A stretch of 36,448 nucleotides of DNA. It comes from RFQD01 sp049314515. GTDB lineage: Bacteria; Actinomycetota; Actinomycetes; Actinomycetales; Microbacteriaceae. Below the pieces are notes generated by a model. The model did not search any database and had not been told where the DNA came from. It worked only from the letters and a program-made list of their open reading frames with translations. Every line of letters begins with the position of its first letter. The stretch's first letter is position 1. The position numbers and the translations under genes were made by a program. The stretch is taken from contig JBMOEY010000003.1 in assembly GCA_049314515.1 (NCBI GenBank), positions 1 to 36,448 on the forward strand, in the 5' to 3' direction. Below, in pieces: positions 14,320 to 23,211 of the stretch.

Positions 14320-17226
14320 GTGCGAGTAGTTGCGATCCTGGTCGCCCATTCCGCGGGCGAACATTTTGCGACCACACTGCGTGCCGTGGCCGCACAAACT
14401 CGGCCCGCTGATGAGGTCATCGTCGTTGACAATGGCTCGGCAGGCGCTAATCCCGTCGATGCCCGTGCGGCGCATCCGTTTCAGGTTGTCGCAACGGGTG
14501 GACGCGTGCCGTTTGGTGAAGCCATTGCTTGCGCGACTCGGGTGACGAACCTCGAGGCGTTGCCCGCGGATGTTCTCTGGTTACTCGGCCAGGACAGCGT
14601 CCCGACGCCAACGGCCCTCGAGAATTTGCTGGGATCGCTCGAAGTATCCCGCTCGCGGGGCATTGTGGGCCCAAAGCAGTTTGATGCCGACGAATTTGAA
14701 CTTGGTAAGCCCGGCACGATTGTCGAATTTGGCATTTCGATGTCACCCGGCGGCGCGACCGTCAATTTGGTCGACGACGAATTGGATCAGGGTCAATACG
14801 ACACGATGAGTGACGTGCTGGCGGTGGGAGCCAACGGCATGTTGGTTCGCGATTCTGTGTGGCGTGACCTGGGTGGTTTCGACCCCGGGTTGCCGGACGT
14901 TGATAACGCACTCGACTTCTGCATACGCGCTCGGCTGGCGGGACAACTCGTTGCCGTGGTGCCGGCTGCCGGGGTCCTGACCAGTGGTGACGGAGTCACG
15001 GCTCCGCCGCGGGTCACGCACGATCGAGAGCGTCGTCGTGACGCGCGTGTTCGTCGCCGAGCCGAACTTTATCGACGCATCGCGTACGCCCGAGGAATTG
15101 CACCGGCGCTTATTTGGCTGACGTTGCTGCCCTGGGCGCTTGTGCGAATGATCGGGCAAATGTTGGCTAAGCGCCCCGGGTTGGTGATGGGTGAACTTTT
15201 TGCCGCAGTGTCGGTCGCGTTTTCTTTCGCAGATCTCTCCCGTTCGCGGTCTAACTTGCGCCGTCAACGAACTGCACCGTGGTCGAGTTTGCAGCGAGTT
15301 TTGCTCACTGGCGCCGAAGTGCGCAGGCGACGCTCGCTCTATCGGGAGCAGTTGCGCCTTCTTCGTGAAGGCGAAAAGCGTCCGATGTACTTCTTCTCTG
15401 GTGGGGGCGCGTGGACCGTCGCCGTCTTGACTGCTGCCTCGTTTGCGATGCTGCTACCGCTCATCGGTGCCACCTCGTTGGGTGGCGGGGGCATTGTTCC
15501 GGTAGGGCATGGTCTGGGCGAAATGTGGAGTCTGATCGGGTTTGGTTGGCGAGCTGGCACACCTGGACTCATTGGCCCCGCTGATCCATTCACGATTGTG
15601 ATTGCACTTCTGGGAACGCTCACGTGGTGGCAGCCATCCTTCGCTCTTGTGCTGGTGTGGTTTCTGGCAATTCCCTTGGCGGGTTGCGGCGCGTGGATGT
15701 TCGTCGCCCGATTAACGGAACGTCCGGTGATTCGCGCCTTTGCCGGGCTGGCCTATGGATTGGCCCCAACCCTCCTCATCAGCCTCACGGAGGGTCGCCC
15801 CGGTGCGGTGCTCGCGCACATTATGTTGCCGTGGCTATGTTTTGCCGGATTGCGCGCTGCGAGGTCGTGGTCGGCATCAGCGGCAACGGCACTGTTGTTT
15901 GCCGGCGTGATCGCATGCGCCCCGGCGCTCGCCCCGGCGCTCGTGATCATCTGGCTTGGTGCGATTGCGCTCAACGGCCGCCCCACGGCGCGACTCGTGA
16001 CCATTCCGGTTCTGGGGGCTGTGCTTTTCGCGCCACTCATGGTGGCTCAGTTTGCGCATGCGAATCCTTTTGCGTTGTTGAGTGACCCGGGCATTGTTCT
16101 CGCGAGTGCCGTCGTTCCGGCGTGGCAGATCGCATTGGGCTTCCCGTCTTCAGGCTTGGGCGGCTGGCTCGACGTCAGCAATTCGACTCCCTTGGGACTC
16201 AACGTCGCGGCCGGTGTTGTGGTGCTCGTGCTGGTCGGGATACTGGTGACCTTGGGAATTCTTGGGCTTTTTTCGTCGCAACGCGTTCGAACTCAACGGG
16301 CGTTACTCGTGACCGCGCTTGGTCTGGTCACGGCGGTTAGCGCATCCAATATTCGCTTTGAATTTGACGGATCAATTCCGATTGCGACCTGGAGCGGAAG
16401 CGGCATGAGTCTGGCGTGGCTCGCGCTGGTGGTGGCCGCCACGTCAGGAATTGCCGTGGTGCGTCGATTCAGCTTCTATCCGGCAGCCGCTGGCATGCTC
16501 GCGGTTATTGTGTTGGCCATTCCACTTTCAGCGTCGTTCTATGTCGGGAGATCGGCGGTTCATGCGAGCGATGATCGAGTATTTCCTGCCTATGTCTCTG
16601 CCCAATCTGCGACGGATTCTCGCATTGGCACAGTCGTGCTGACCGCGTCAACGGACGGCGGGATTAACGCATCTTTGCAGCGAGGCGTGGGCCCCACACT
16701 CGCCTCCGCGTCCACACTGGTTTCCACAAACACGGTCGCGACCGAATCATTGACCGCGTTTGCAGACCTGGTCGGCAATCTCGTATCGACTAGTGGCAGC
16801 GACAGCAACGAATCGTTGCGGGCACTCGGTGTCGGATTTGTCTTGTTGACCGCACCTCAGTCGACTCTGGGGGGCGATGTGACGGCCGAGGCTCACGACG
16901 CGGATTCTCGGGCAATCTCGGCGTTGCGCGACAACCCGGCGCTGGAGGAGGTGGGCGTCACCGACGTCGGTCTTCTGTGGCGCATCCCAAATCTTGATAC
17001 CGCGGTTGTCGACGCCTTGTATCCGACGTCGGCCACCGAACCTTGGCGAACCATTGTGGGGATCCTTCAGTTTTCCGCGCTCCTATTGACACTCCTGCTT
17101 GCGATACCAACCGGAACCCTCTTGCCGGCGGGTTCGCGCCGCGAGATCACCGAGCGAACCGAGATGACCGAAGCAGAATTTGAGCCGGTGGATGCGCTGG
17201 GAGGTGACGATGAGTCGAACATCTAA
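14320..17226 (+). CDS. Large membrane glycosyltransferase: GT2 domain fused to polytopic membrane region
   Basis: A 968-residue protein. Residues 1-260 are a GT-A family 2 glycosyltransferase: ILVAHSAGEHF, VVDNGS (35-40), LLGQDSVP (88-95, where the usual DxD reads QDS) and AVGANGMLV. A basic stretch with one or two helices follows (about 260-355). Then come some ten or more transmembrane helices (about 362-745) and an extracytoplasmic C-terminal part ending in one more helix and an acidic tail. The layout suggests a GT that acts on lipid-linked sugars and a membrane part that handles export or a second transfer. The start is a GTG four bases after the whiB stop without a clear Shine-Dalgarno, so translation is probably coupled to whiB. 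Acceptor and donor are unknown. Confidence 0.85.
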   Translation: MRVVAILVAHSAGEHFATTLRAVAAQTRPADEVIVVDNGSAGANPVDARAAHPFQVVATGGRVPFGEAIACATRVTNLEALPADVLWLLGQDSVPTPTALENLLGSLEVSRSRGIVGPKQFDADEFELGKPGTIVEFGISMSPGGATVNLVDDELDQGQYDTMSDVLAVGANGMLVRDSVWRDLGGFDPGLPDVDNALDFCIRARLAGQLVAVVPAAGVLTSGDGVTAPPRVTHDRERRRDARVRRRAELYRRIAYARGIAPALIWLTLLPWALVRMIGQMLAKRPGLVMGELFAAVSVAFSFADLSRSRSNLRRQRTAPWSSLQRVLLTGAEVRRRRSLYREQLRLLREGEKRPMYFFSGGGAWTVAVLTAASFAMLLPLIGATSLGGGGIVPVGHGLGEMWSLIGFGWRAGTPGLIGPADPFTIVIALLGTLTWWQPSFALVLVWFLAIPLAGCGAWMFVARLTERPVIRAFAGLAYGLAPTLLISLTEGRPGAVLAHIMLPWLCFAGLRAARSWSASAATALLFAGVIACAPALAPALVIIWLGAIALNGRPTARLVTIPVLGAVLFAPLMVAQFAHANPFALLSDPGIVLASAVVPAWQIALGFPSSGLGGWLDVSNSTPLGLNVAAGVVVLVLVGILVTLGILGLFSSQRVRTQRALLVTALGLVTAVSASNIRFEFDGSIPIATWSGSGMSLAWLALVVAATSGIAVVRRFSFYPAAAGMLAVIVLAIPLSASFYVGRSAVHASDDRVFPAYVSAQSATDSRIGTVVLTASTDGGINASLQRGVGPTLASASTLVSTNTVATESLTAFADLVGNLVSTSGSDSNESLRALGVGFVLLTAPQSTLGGDVTAEAHDADSRAISALRDNPALEEVGVTDVGLLWRIPNLDTAVVDALYPTSATEPWRTIVGILQFSALLLTLLLAIPTGTLLPAGSRREITERTEMTEAEFEPVDALGGDDESNI

Positions 17227-18841
17227 TCGCTCGCTTTCCGCTCTTGTGACCATCGGAATCTCGAGCGCGATCGTTGCGGGTGTGTGCCTCATTCCCTTTC
17301 CCGTTCTGGCCGGTGTTCCGGTGGGACTGACCGTCAGCCCGACGGCTGCCACGTCAACGCGGGTGTGTCCGGGTGCGCTATTGAGCGTTCAGACGAGGGA
17401 TGGTGATGCCACGTCGTTCGTTCCGTTTCAAGCCCCGTCGACGGTCGACGCCTCATCGTCCCAGCCCATTTCGAGCGCTCCGCTCACGATCTCTGGCGAC
17501 GCTCCGGTAGACGGATTGACACCGGTCTCGTTGACCGTGCCGCCTCCCGGAGATGGCTCGCCCACGCTCCTTGCCGGTGCGCAGTCGCAAACTGTGGCGC
17601 AGGACGACATGGCGGGTCTCGCTACGGTCGCGTGTCTGGAGCCGGACGCCGAGAGCTGGCTTGTTGGCGGCGCATCGAACCTGGGGCAGACCACTCTCAT
17701 TCGTTTGGCCAATGGTTCGGGCACCGATGCGTCGGCGCACATCGAGGTTTATGGCGAGCATGGACGTATTTCACCGACAGGTTCCAACGATGTCGTCGTG
17801 CCGGCCGGAACGGAGCAGGTGGTGAGTCTTGCTGCCTTGGCACCCGATTTGACGATGCCCGTCGTGCATATTTCCACGTCGGGTGGATCCATCGCTGCCA
17901 CTCTCCAACAAACCCTCGTGCGTGCGATTGTTCCCGCCGGTGTCGAGATTGTCGAGCCGGGGGCGAACGCGAACAAGGTACAGGTCATCCCCGGGGTTCG
18001 CTTGGTCAACATGGCGCAATACTCTGATGCCGAGGGTGGCGCGATTGCTTCGGATGAAGAACCGACGGTGCGTGTTCTCGCCACTTCAGCGGAGCCAAGT
18101 GAGGTCGTTATTTCGACCATTGCTACTGATGGCACAACGACGCAGGTCAAGTCCACCGTGGCTCCCGGAACCGTCGCGCAACTGCCGTTTAACAACGTTC
18201 CCGATGGTATTTATACGGTCATCGTGAGTGGCACGACGCCGGTGGTTGCGGGAGTTCGATCGGTGGTTGCAGCGGATGTCAACCCGGCACGAGTCCCCGT
18301 GGTTGACTCGGCAACACCGACCCCCTCCTCCACGGCAACCACAACACCGAAGTCGACGTCGACGAGCTCACCTCGACCCACGCCCGCTGCTCCTGCGGCC
18401 GGGGAACCGATGGATGGGATTCCCCTCGAGGGCGGTGATGGAGTCTCGGGTGGAGCCGCACCTCCCTCGGGTGGTTCGTCGGCAAACCTCATGCCATTGC
18501 AAACCGGGGGAGATTTCACCTGGTACGCGCCGGCGACCGCGCTGGGTTCCGCCACTCTCGTCGCCGTTGCGATGGCCCCGGTTGCCGAGCTCACTCTCTA
18601 CAACGGCTTCGCGAAAAAGGTGTCTGCCGTTCTTAGCGCCGACGGTCAGCCCGATGTCAATCTTGTGGTCGATGCGGGTGGTGTGACGTCACTGGAGGTC
18701 ACACCGAATACCGTTTACCGACTGGAGGGGGAAGTTGGGCTCCGGGCTGCGGTCACGTATTCCGGTGATGGTTTGTCGAGCACGTCGAGTGTTCGACCAC
18801 CCTCACGATTGGGATCGACCATTTTGGTCTATCCGCACTAG
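17210..18841 (+). CDS. DUF5719-family secreted or membrane-anchored protein
   Basis: A 543-residue protein with one N-terminal hydrophobic helix or signal segment (about 9-35), a beta-rich repeated region (about 100-355), a Ser/Thr/Pro linker (about 364-400) and a second beta-rich domain (about 430-543). It matches what I know as DUF5719, found in Actinobacteria directly after such glycosyltransferases; its role is unknown. The ATG at 17210 has a strong GGGAGG 4-5 bases upstream and overlaps the end of the glycosyltransferase by 17 bases, so the two are co-translated and probably work together at the cell surface. Its end lies 13 bases from the convergent metallopeptidase-family gene. Confidence 0.78.
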   Translation: MSRTSNRSLSALVTIGISSAIVAGVCLIPFPVLAGVPVGLTVSPTAATSTRVCPGALLSVQTRDGDATSFVPFQAPSTVDASSSQPISSAPLTISGDAPVDGLTPVSLTVPPPGDGSPTLLAGAQSQTVAQDDMAGLATVACLEPDAESWLVGGASNLGQTTLIRLANGSGTDASAHIEVYGEHGRISPTGSNDVVVPAGTEQVVSLAALAPDLTMPVVHISTSGGSIAATLQQTLVRAIVPAGVEIVEPGANANKVQVIPGVRLVNMAQYSDAEGGAIASDEEPTVRVLATSAEPSEVVISTIATDGTTTQVKSTVAPGTVAQLPFNNVPDGIYTVIVSGTTPVVAGVRSVVAADVNPARVPVVDSATPTPSSTATTTPKSTSTSSPRPTPAAPAAGEPMDGIPLEGGDGVSGGAAPPSGGSSANLMPLQTGGDFTWYAPATALGSATLVAVAMAPVAELTLYNGFAKKVSAVLSADGQPDVNLVVDAGGVTSLEVTPNTVYRLEGEVGLRAAVTYSGDGLSSTSSVRPPSRLGSTILVYPH

Positions 18842-18854
18842 GGCACGCCTGCGC

Positions 18855-19295
18855 TTAGTGGCGAAATCTCTCGGGTCCAAGCTCCCATGGCTCTTTGCCG
18901 ATGAGTTCGGCAACGGCGGCAAAAACGCATCCCTCGATTGCCATTTGTCGATGAAGTTCGTCGTCCCGGTGCAGTCGACTCAAGCGTTGAATTGGAAGTC
19001 GAAAGAGAACGATTCGACGCCGGGCGCGATCGACGCTCCACCGGGGAACCGCATCCGCATCGAGGCCTTTCGTGGGCCCGCTTGCCACATCAAAGTGAAC
19101 ACCCTCGAGTTCTTTTGGCCAGAGCGAGCGCAGGTAATGCGCCGTGTGCGCCACGGTGACGTAGAAGGTCTCGACTCGGCTTCGCGCATCCGGTAGATGG
19201 GGGCCCGTCACGGCGGCCCGCATTCCGCGATCGTGGCGATCACGCCAGGCCCCACGCACAGGAATTTTGTCTGCAGAAGGGTCGGTCGACGTCAC
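18855..19295 (-). CDS. Metallopeptidase-family (PF06262-like) protein without a visible HExxH
   Basis: A 146-residue protein of the family that accompanies DUF3499 in Actinobacteria (Rv3259 in M. tuberculosis, from memory). Recognisable are the RDRHDRGMRAAVTGPHLP opening (18-35), the central IVLFRLPIQRL segment, and the final VFAAVAELIGKEPWELGP, which corresponds to the family's last helix. The family is annotated as zincin-like, but the HExxH metal motif is not present here: the position reads MAIEGCVFAAVAEL. A peptidase function is therefore doubtful. Start is GTG at 19295; TAACAT sits six bases upstream and GGAG is too close to act as a Shine-Dalgarno, suggesting a leaderless message. Confidence 0.75.
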   Translation of the reverse strand: MTSTDPSADKIPVRGAWRDRHDRGMRAAVTGPHLPDARSRVETFYVTVAHTAHYLRSLWPKELEGVHFDVASGPTKGLDADAVPRWSVDRARRRIVLFRLPIQRLSRLHRDDELHRQMAIEGCVFAAVAELIGKEPWELGPERFRH

Positions 19296-19301
19296 GACTC
19301 C

Positions 19302-19307
19302 ATGTTA
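19302..19307 (-). promoter_or_regulatory. Possible -10 for leaderless metallopeptidase-family transcript
   Basis: Read on the - strand, TAACAT lies exactly 6 bases before the GTG at 19295. On the other strand TATCCT (19316-19321) sits 9 bases before the DUF3499 ATG, so two divergent promoters would be packed into 35 bases. Confidence 0.42.
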
Positions 19308-19330
19308 CGTGTGAGTATCCTGCTGACATC

Positions 19331-19540
19331 ATGAATCGCCTGTGCACCACGCCCACCTGCACGTCCGAAGCCACGGTAACCCTGACGTATGACTACGACG
19401 GTCAAGCGGCTGCCATCGGCCCGTTGGCACCGATGAGTGCCCAGACGGGATATGACTTGTGCGATCGTCACGCGTCACGCTTCACCGTGCCCGCGGGGTG
19501 GACTCTACTGCGCCACGTAGAATCGTCGGGTGAGTTCTGA
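19331..19540 (+). CDS. DUF3499 family small zinc-ribbon-like protein
   Basis: A 69-residue protein with CTTPTC (5-10) and DLCDRH (43-48), a Cys/Cys...Cys/His arrangement that could bind zinc, and the family-typical central TLTYDYDGQAAAIGPL. Function unknown; it is conserved with manB and the metallopeptidase-family gene across Actinobacteria. Its last 11 bases overlap the manB start. Confidence 0.88.
   Translation: MNRLCTTPTCTSEATVTLTYDYDGQAAAIGPLAPMSAQTGYDLCDRHASRFTVPAGWTLLRHVESSGEF
19518..19523 (+). promoter_or_regulatory. Possible -10 for a leaderless manB transcript, inside DUF3499
   Basis: TAGAAT is followed by CGTCGG and then the manB GTG at 19530. It is close to the -10 consensus and has the 6-base spacing seen before other starts in this window. 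It lies within the final codons of the DUF3499 gene. Confidence 0.45.
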
Positions 19541-20957
19541 GACTGCCACCTTGCTGACGAGTGCCGTGAAGGCGTATGACGTTCGAGGTGTGGTCGGTGA
19601 AACCTTGACTGCCGAGATGATTGAGGCGTTGGCTGCCGGTTTTGTGGACGAAATTGGCGCGGAGGGCCTCGATGTCGTCGTCGGCCACGATATGCGCGAC
19701 TCGTCCCCCGGTTTTGCTCGAGCATTCGCGCGTGGCGCAAACGCGCGTGGCGCACACGTCGTTAACATCGGACTGTGCTCGACGGATGAAACGTACTATG
19801 CCTCGGGTGCCTGGAATGCTCCCGCCGCGATGTTCACTGCAAGCCATAATCCGGCCAAATACAACGGCATCAAATTTTCTCGAGCTGGGGCGCAAGGAAT
19901 CAGCCTCGACACCGGACTCGCGTCGATCCGTGACCGCGCCATCGCGTATCTCACGAATGGCCTTGTACCCGTTTCGATACCGGGAACCTATCGTGAGCAG
20001 GATGTGTTGGCCGACTATGCGGGTTACCTCCGATCGCTCGTCGACTTATCCGGCATTCGCCCGCTCAAAATTGTTGTCGATGCGGGTAATGGAATGGGTG
20101 GAATGACGGTGCCCGCAGTGCTGGGCACGGCAGCAGGTTTGTCCGGGTTGCCGCTGGAGATCATCCCGATGTATTTCGAACTTGACGGAACTTTTCCCAA
20201 CCACGAAGCGAATCCACTCGAGCCGGCCAACTTGGTCGATCTGCAACGTGCCGTCGTGGAACACGGCGCCGACGCCGGTCTCGCTTTTGATGGCGACGCA
20301 GACCGATGCTTTGTCGTCGACGAAAAGGGCGACCCCGTCACGCCGTCGGCCATCGCGGCCATCGTGGCTCTTCGAGAAATTGCACGCGTGCGAGCGACTG
20401 ACCCCGACGCCGACATCACGATCATTCACAACCTCATTACCTCTCGCTTCGTGCCCGAGGCAATTGTGGCCGCCGGAGCGACACCGGTGCGCACGCGCGT
20501 GGGACATTCGCTGATCAAAGATGAGATGGCTCGTACACAGGCAGTCTTCGGCGGCGAACACTCTGCCCACTATTACTTTCGCGAATTCTGGGGTGCCGAC
20601 AACGGCATGCTCGCCTCCATGCATGTGCTCGCCGAGTTTGGCACCCAGCCACTGCCGCTTTCCGAATTCGCGCGCGCGTTTTCTCCGTACGTGCTGAGCG
20701 GTGAAATCAATTCCACGGTGACATCCGTCGAAGATGCCACCGCGAGGGTGCGCGCCGCGTTCGCTACTCGAGGCACGGAAGATTCGCTCGACGGACTCAC
20801 AGTAATCGGAAGTGTCGCCGAAGGAGAGCCATTCTGGTGGTTCAGCGTGCGGCCTTCCAACACGGAACCCCTGTTGCGTCTCAATGTCGAGGCGGCGGAT
20901 CACGCCACCATGGAACGCATTCGCGACGAGGTGCTGTCGCTCATTCGCATGGCGTGA
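19530..20957 (+). CDS. manB: Phosphomannomutase/phosphoglucomutase
   Basis: A 475-residue alpha-D-phosphohexomutase that turns mannose-6-P into mannose-1-P (and often glucose-6-P into glucose-1-P). The phosphoserine loop is TASHNP (103-108, S105). The magnesium loop is DGDADR (254-259), the sugar-recognition loop contains GGEHSAHYYF, and the phosphate-binding loop RPSNTEPLLRLNVE is near the C-terminus. Start is GTG at 19530, in frame with the conserved KAYDVRG (14-20); no Shine-Dalgarno is visible. With manA it supplies the GDP-mannose route; the guanylyltransferase is not in the window. A 12-base near-duplication (GCGCGTGGCGCA) at about 19730-19755 encodes ARGANARGAH and seems harmless. Confidence 0.95.
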   Translation: MSSETATLLTSAVKAYDVRGVVGETLTAEMIEALAAGFVDEIGAEGLDVVVGHDMRDSSPGFARAFARGANARGAHVVNIGLCSTDETYYASGAWNAPAAMFTASHNPAKYNGIKFSRAGAQGISLDTGLASIRDRAIAYLTNGLVPVSIPGTYREQDVLADYAGYLRSLVDLSGIRPLKIVVDAGNGMGGMTVPAVLGTAAGLSGLPLEIIPMYFELDGTFPNHEANPLEPANLVDLQRAVVEHGADAGLAFDGDADRCFVVDEKGDPVTPSAIAAIVALREIARVRATDPDADITIIHNLITSRFVPEAIVAAGATPVRTRVGHSLIKDEMARTQAVFGGEHSAHYYFREFWGADNGMLASMHVLAEFGTQPLPLSEFARAFSPYVLSGEINSTVTSVEDATARVRAAFATRGTEDSLDGLTVIGSVAEGEPFWWFSVRPSNTEPLLRLNVEAADHATMERIRDEVLSLIRMA

Positions 20958-20997
20958 GGCGACAACCCAGGTCACCGCGAGTGAGAGAATAGGGCGC

Positions 20998-22476
20998 ATG
21001 ACTTCGCGTACCGTTCTCGCACCCGATTACCGCGTGGCAGATCTCGCGTTGGCGGCCGCGGGTCGCCACCAAATTCGTCTCGCCGAAAACGAGATGCCCG
21101 GACTGATGGCCCTTCGTGAGGAATTTGGTCCGACCCAGCCCCTTGCCGGAGCGCGCATCGCTGGTTCACTGCACATGACCGTGCAAACCGCTGTCTTGAT
21201 TGAGACGCTCGTCGCTCTCGGCGCTCGCGTGCGGTGGGCATCCTGCAATATTTTTTCGACTCAAGACGAGGCGGCGGCGGCGGTGGTCATTGGACCGCAC
21301 GGAACGCAAGCGAATCCTGCTGGCATACCAGTCTTCGCGTGGAAGGGCGAAACGCTCGACGAGTATTGGTGGTGCACCGAACGCATTTTTGATTGGAGTT
21401 CCGAGGCGGCCGCTGACGGCGCCGAATACGTCGGGCCAAATCTCATCCTTGATGACGGTGGAGATGCCACGTTGCTGGTGCACAAGGGTCGCGAATTCGA
21501 GCTCGCCGGTTCGGTTCCTCCGGCGGCACCGGATGACTCGGCCGAATACCGCGTCATTCTCGAGCTGCTCAGAACCACCGTGGCATTGACACCGTCGCGC
21601 TGGACGACGGTGGCGGCGCAGGTTCGTGGCGTGTCAGAGGAGACCACCACAGGAGTGCACCGACTCTACGAACTGCATCGCGAAGGTGCCTTGTTGTTCC
21701 CGGCAATCAATGTGAACGATGCGGTCACCAAGAGTAAGTTCGACAACAAATACGGCATCCGTCACTCACTGCCCGACGGACTCAATCGCGCCACCGATGT
21801 GCTGATGGGTGGCAAAATCGCGCTGGTTTGCGGATACGGCGACGTCGGCAAGGGATGCGCGGAAGCCCTGCGCGGCCAAGGCGCTCGGGTCATTGTCACC
21901 GAGATCGACCCCATCTGTGCCCTGCAAGCGGCCATGGATGGCTACCAGGTCGCAACGGTCGAGGACGTGGTGTCCGACGTCGATATTTTTGTCACCGCGA
22001 CCGGCAACAAAAACATCATCACGCTCGACCACCTTCTGGCGATGAAACACATGGCCATCGTCGCGAATGTCGGTCACTTTGACAATGAGATTGACATGGC
22101 GTCACTTGAGGCGCTCGCCGGAGCCGAACGTGTCGAAATAAAGCCTCAGGTGCACGAGTGGCGGCTTCCGTCACGTCGCAGTGTGCTCATCCTGAGCGAG
22201 GGACGACTCATGAATCTCGGCAATGCAACGGGGCACCCATCGTTTGTCATGAGTGCGTCATTCACGAATCAGGTTCTCGCTCAAATTGAGCTTCATGTTC
22301 GCAACGAGAACTATCCGATTGGCGTGTACGTGTTACCCAAGGAACTTGACGAGAAAGTTGCTCGCCTTCATCTTGATGCGCTGGGCGTGAGACTTACCAC
22401 ACTGACTCCGGCTCAAGCTTCGTACATCGGTGTTCCTGAGAATGGACCCTACAAGGTCGACCACTACCGTTACTAG
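20998..22476 (+). CDS. ahcY: Adenosylhomocysteinase (S-adenosylhomocysteine hydrolase)
   Basis: A 492-residue NAD-dependent enzyme that splits S-adenosylhomocysteine to adenosine and homocysteine, removing the inhibitor made by methyltransferases. Motifs: SLHMTVQTAVLIETL, CNIFSTQDEAAAA, NDAVTKSKFDNKYG with the active-site Lys and Asp, the NAD loop GYGDVGKG (279-286), NVGHFDNEID, and the C-terminal YKVDHYRY whose Lys and Tyr reach into the neighbouring subunit. The start ATG at 20998 is 40 bases after manB; GAGAAT lies 7 bases upstream and the Shine-Dalgarno is weak. No room exists for a SAH riboswitch in the 40-base gap. Confidence 0.98.
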   Translation: MTSRTVLAPDYRVADLALAAAGRHQIRLAENEMPGLMALREEFGPTQPLAGARIAGSLHMTVQTAVLIETLVALGARVRWASCNIFSTQDEAAAAVVIGPHGTQANPAGIPVFAWKGETLDEYWWCTERIFDWSSEAAADGAEYVGPNLILDDGGDATLLVHKGREFELAGSVPPAAPDDSAEYRVILELLRTTVALTPSRWTTVAAQVRGVSEETTTGVHRLYELHREGALLFPAINVNDAVTKSKFDNKYGIRHSLPDGLNRATDVLMGGKIALVCGYGDVGKGCAEALRGQGARVIVTEIDPICALQAAMDGYQVATVEDVVSDVDIFVTATGNKNIITLDHLLAMKHMAIVANVGHFDNEIDMASLEALAGAERVEIKPQVHEWRLPSRRSVLILSEGRLMNLGNATGHPSFVMSASFTNQVLAQIELHVRNENYPIGVYVLPKELDEKVARLHLDALGVRLTTLTPAQASYIGVPENGPYKVDHYRY

Positions 22477-22515
22477 AGTGTGGAGAGCGAAACGAGCGAC
22501 ACGAATCGAGCACAC

Positions 22516-23196
22516 ATGACGCATCGCATCCTGGTTGTTGATGATGAAGACATCATCCTTGAGATGGTCGCGATTGCGCTGACCGACCGGGGCTATGCAC
22601 CCGTCGTATGTAACAGTGGCACGGATGCGCTGAGCATGTTTCGTGACACAAAACCCGACTTGGTGCTCCTGGACATTCAGTTGCCCGGGAGAGACGGTAT
22701 CGAGATTTGTCGCGATATTCGTGCCGAATCAGGAACACCCATCATCATGCTCACGGCAAATGGTGAGACCGAGAGCCTCGTGTTGGCACTCGAAGCGGGA
22801 GCCGACGACTACATCGTCAAGCCCTACAAAGCCGAAGAATTGACGGCGCGCATTCGCGCACGCCTGCGACCTGCGGTTGACTCGTCTTCGAAGATCCTGG
22901 GAATAGGCGACTTGACGATTGATGTCACCGGGCACGAGGTGCGTCGAAATGGTGAACTGCTGTCACTGACTCCGTTGGAATTTGACCTTCTGGTGGCTTT
23001 GGCATCGCAACCGGCTGTGGTGTTCACGCGCGAGATGTTGCTTGAGCAGGTGTGGGGCTACCAGTACAAGGCCGATACACGATTGGTTAATGTGCACGTG
23101 CAGCGCTTGCGCGGAAAAATCGAGGAGGACCCCGACAACCCGCGCGTGGTCATGACGGTTCGAGGTGTGGGGTATCGCGCGGGCTCTGTGGTGTAG
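22516..23196 (+). CDS. mtrA: DNA-binding response regulator MtrA
   Basis: An OmpR/PhoB-type regulator of 226 residues: receiver domain 1-120 with acidic pocket DDE (9-11), phosphoacceptor D53 in LLDIQLPG, and IVKPYK with the conserved Lys, then a winged-helix domain (about 130-225) containing LTPLEFDLL, LEQVWGY and the recognition region RLVNVHVQRLRGKIE. MtrA controls cell-wall and cell-division genes and responds to kinase MtrB. I chose the ATG at 22516, which gives the usual short N-terminus; a GTG at 22480 in the same frame would add 12 residues. mtrB and lpqB follow, the standard actinobacterial operon. Confidence 0.95.
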   Translation: MTHRILVVDDEDIILEMVAIALTDRGYAPVVCNSGTDALSMFRDTKPDLVLLDIQLPGRDGIEICRDIRAESGTPIIMLTANGETESLVLALEAGADDYIVKPYKAEELTARIRARLRPAVDSSSKILGIGDLTIDVTGHEVRRNGELLSLTPLEFDLLVALASQPAVVFTREMLLEQVWGYQYKADTRLVNVHVQRLRGKIEEDPDNPRVVMTVRGVGYRAGSVV

Positions 23197-23211
23197 GTCG
23201 AACACGCACTC

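Noticed and set aside
15917..15945. Short tandem CCCCGGCGCTCG in the large glycosyltransferase
   Set aside because: Two copies coding APALAPAL in a transmembrane helix; a simple local duplication without further structure.
19728..19757. Near-tandem GCGCGTGGCGCA repeat in manB
   Set aside because: It encodes ARGANARGAH within a well-conserved region of the mutase and keeps the frame; ordinary codon coincidence.
20958..20997. Possible SAH riboswitch before ahcY
   Set aside because: Only 40 bases separate manB and ahcY and no conserved pseudoknot-like pairing is visible; a riboswitch would not fit.
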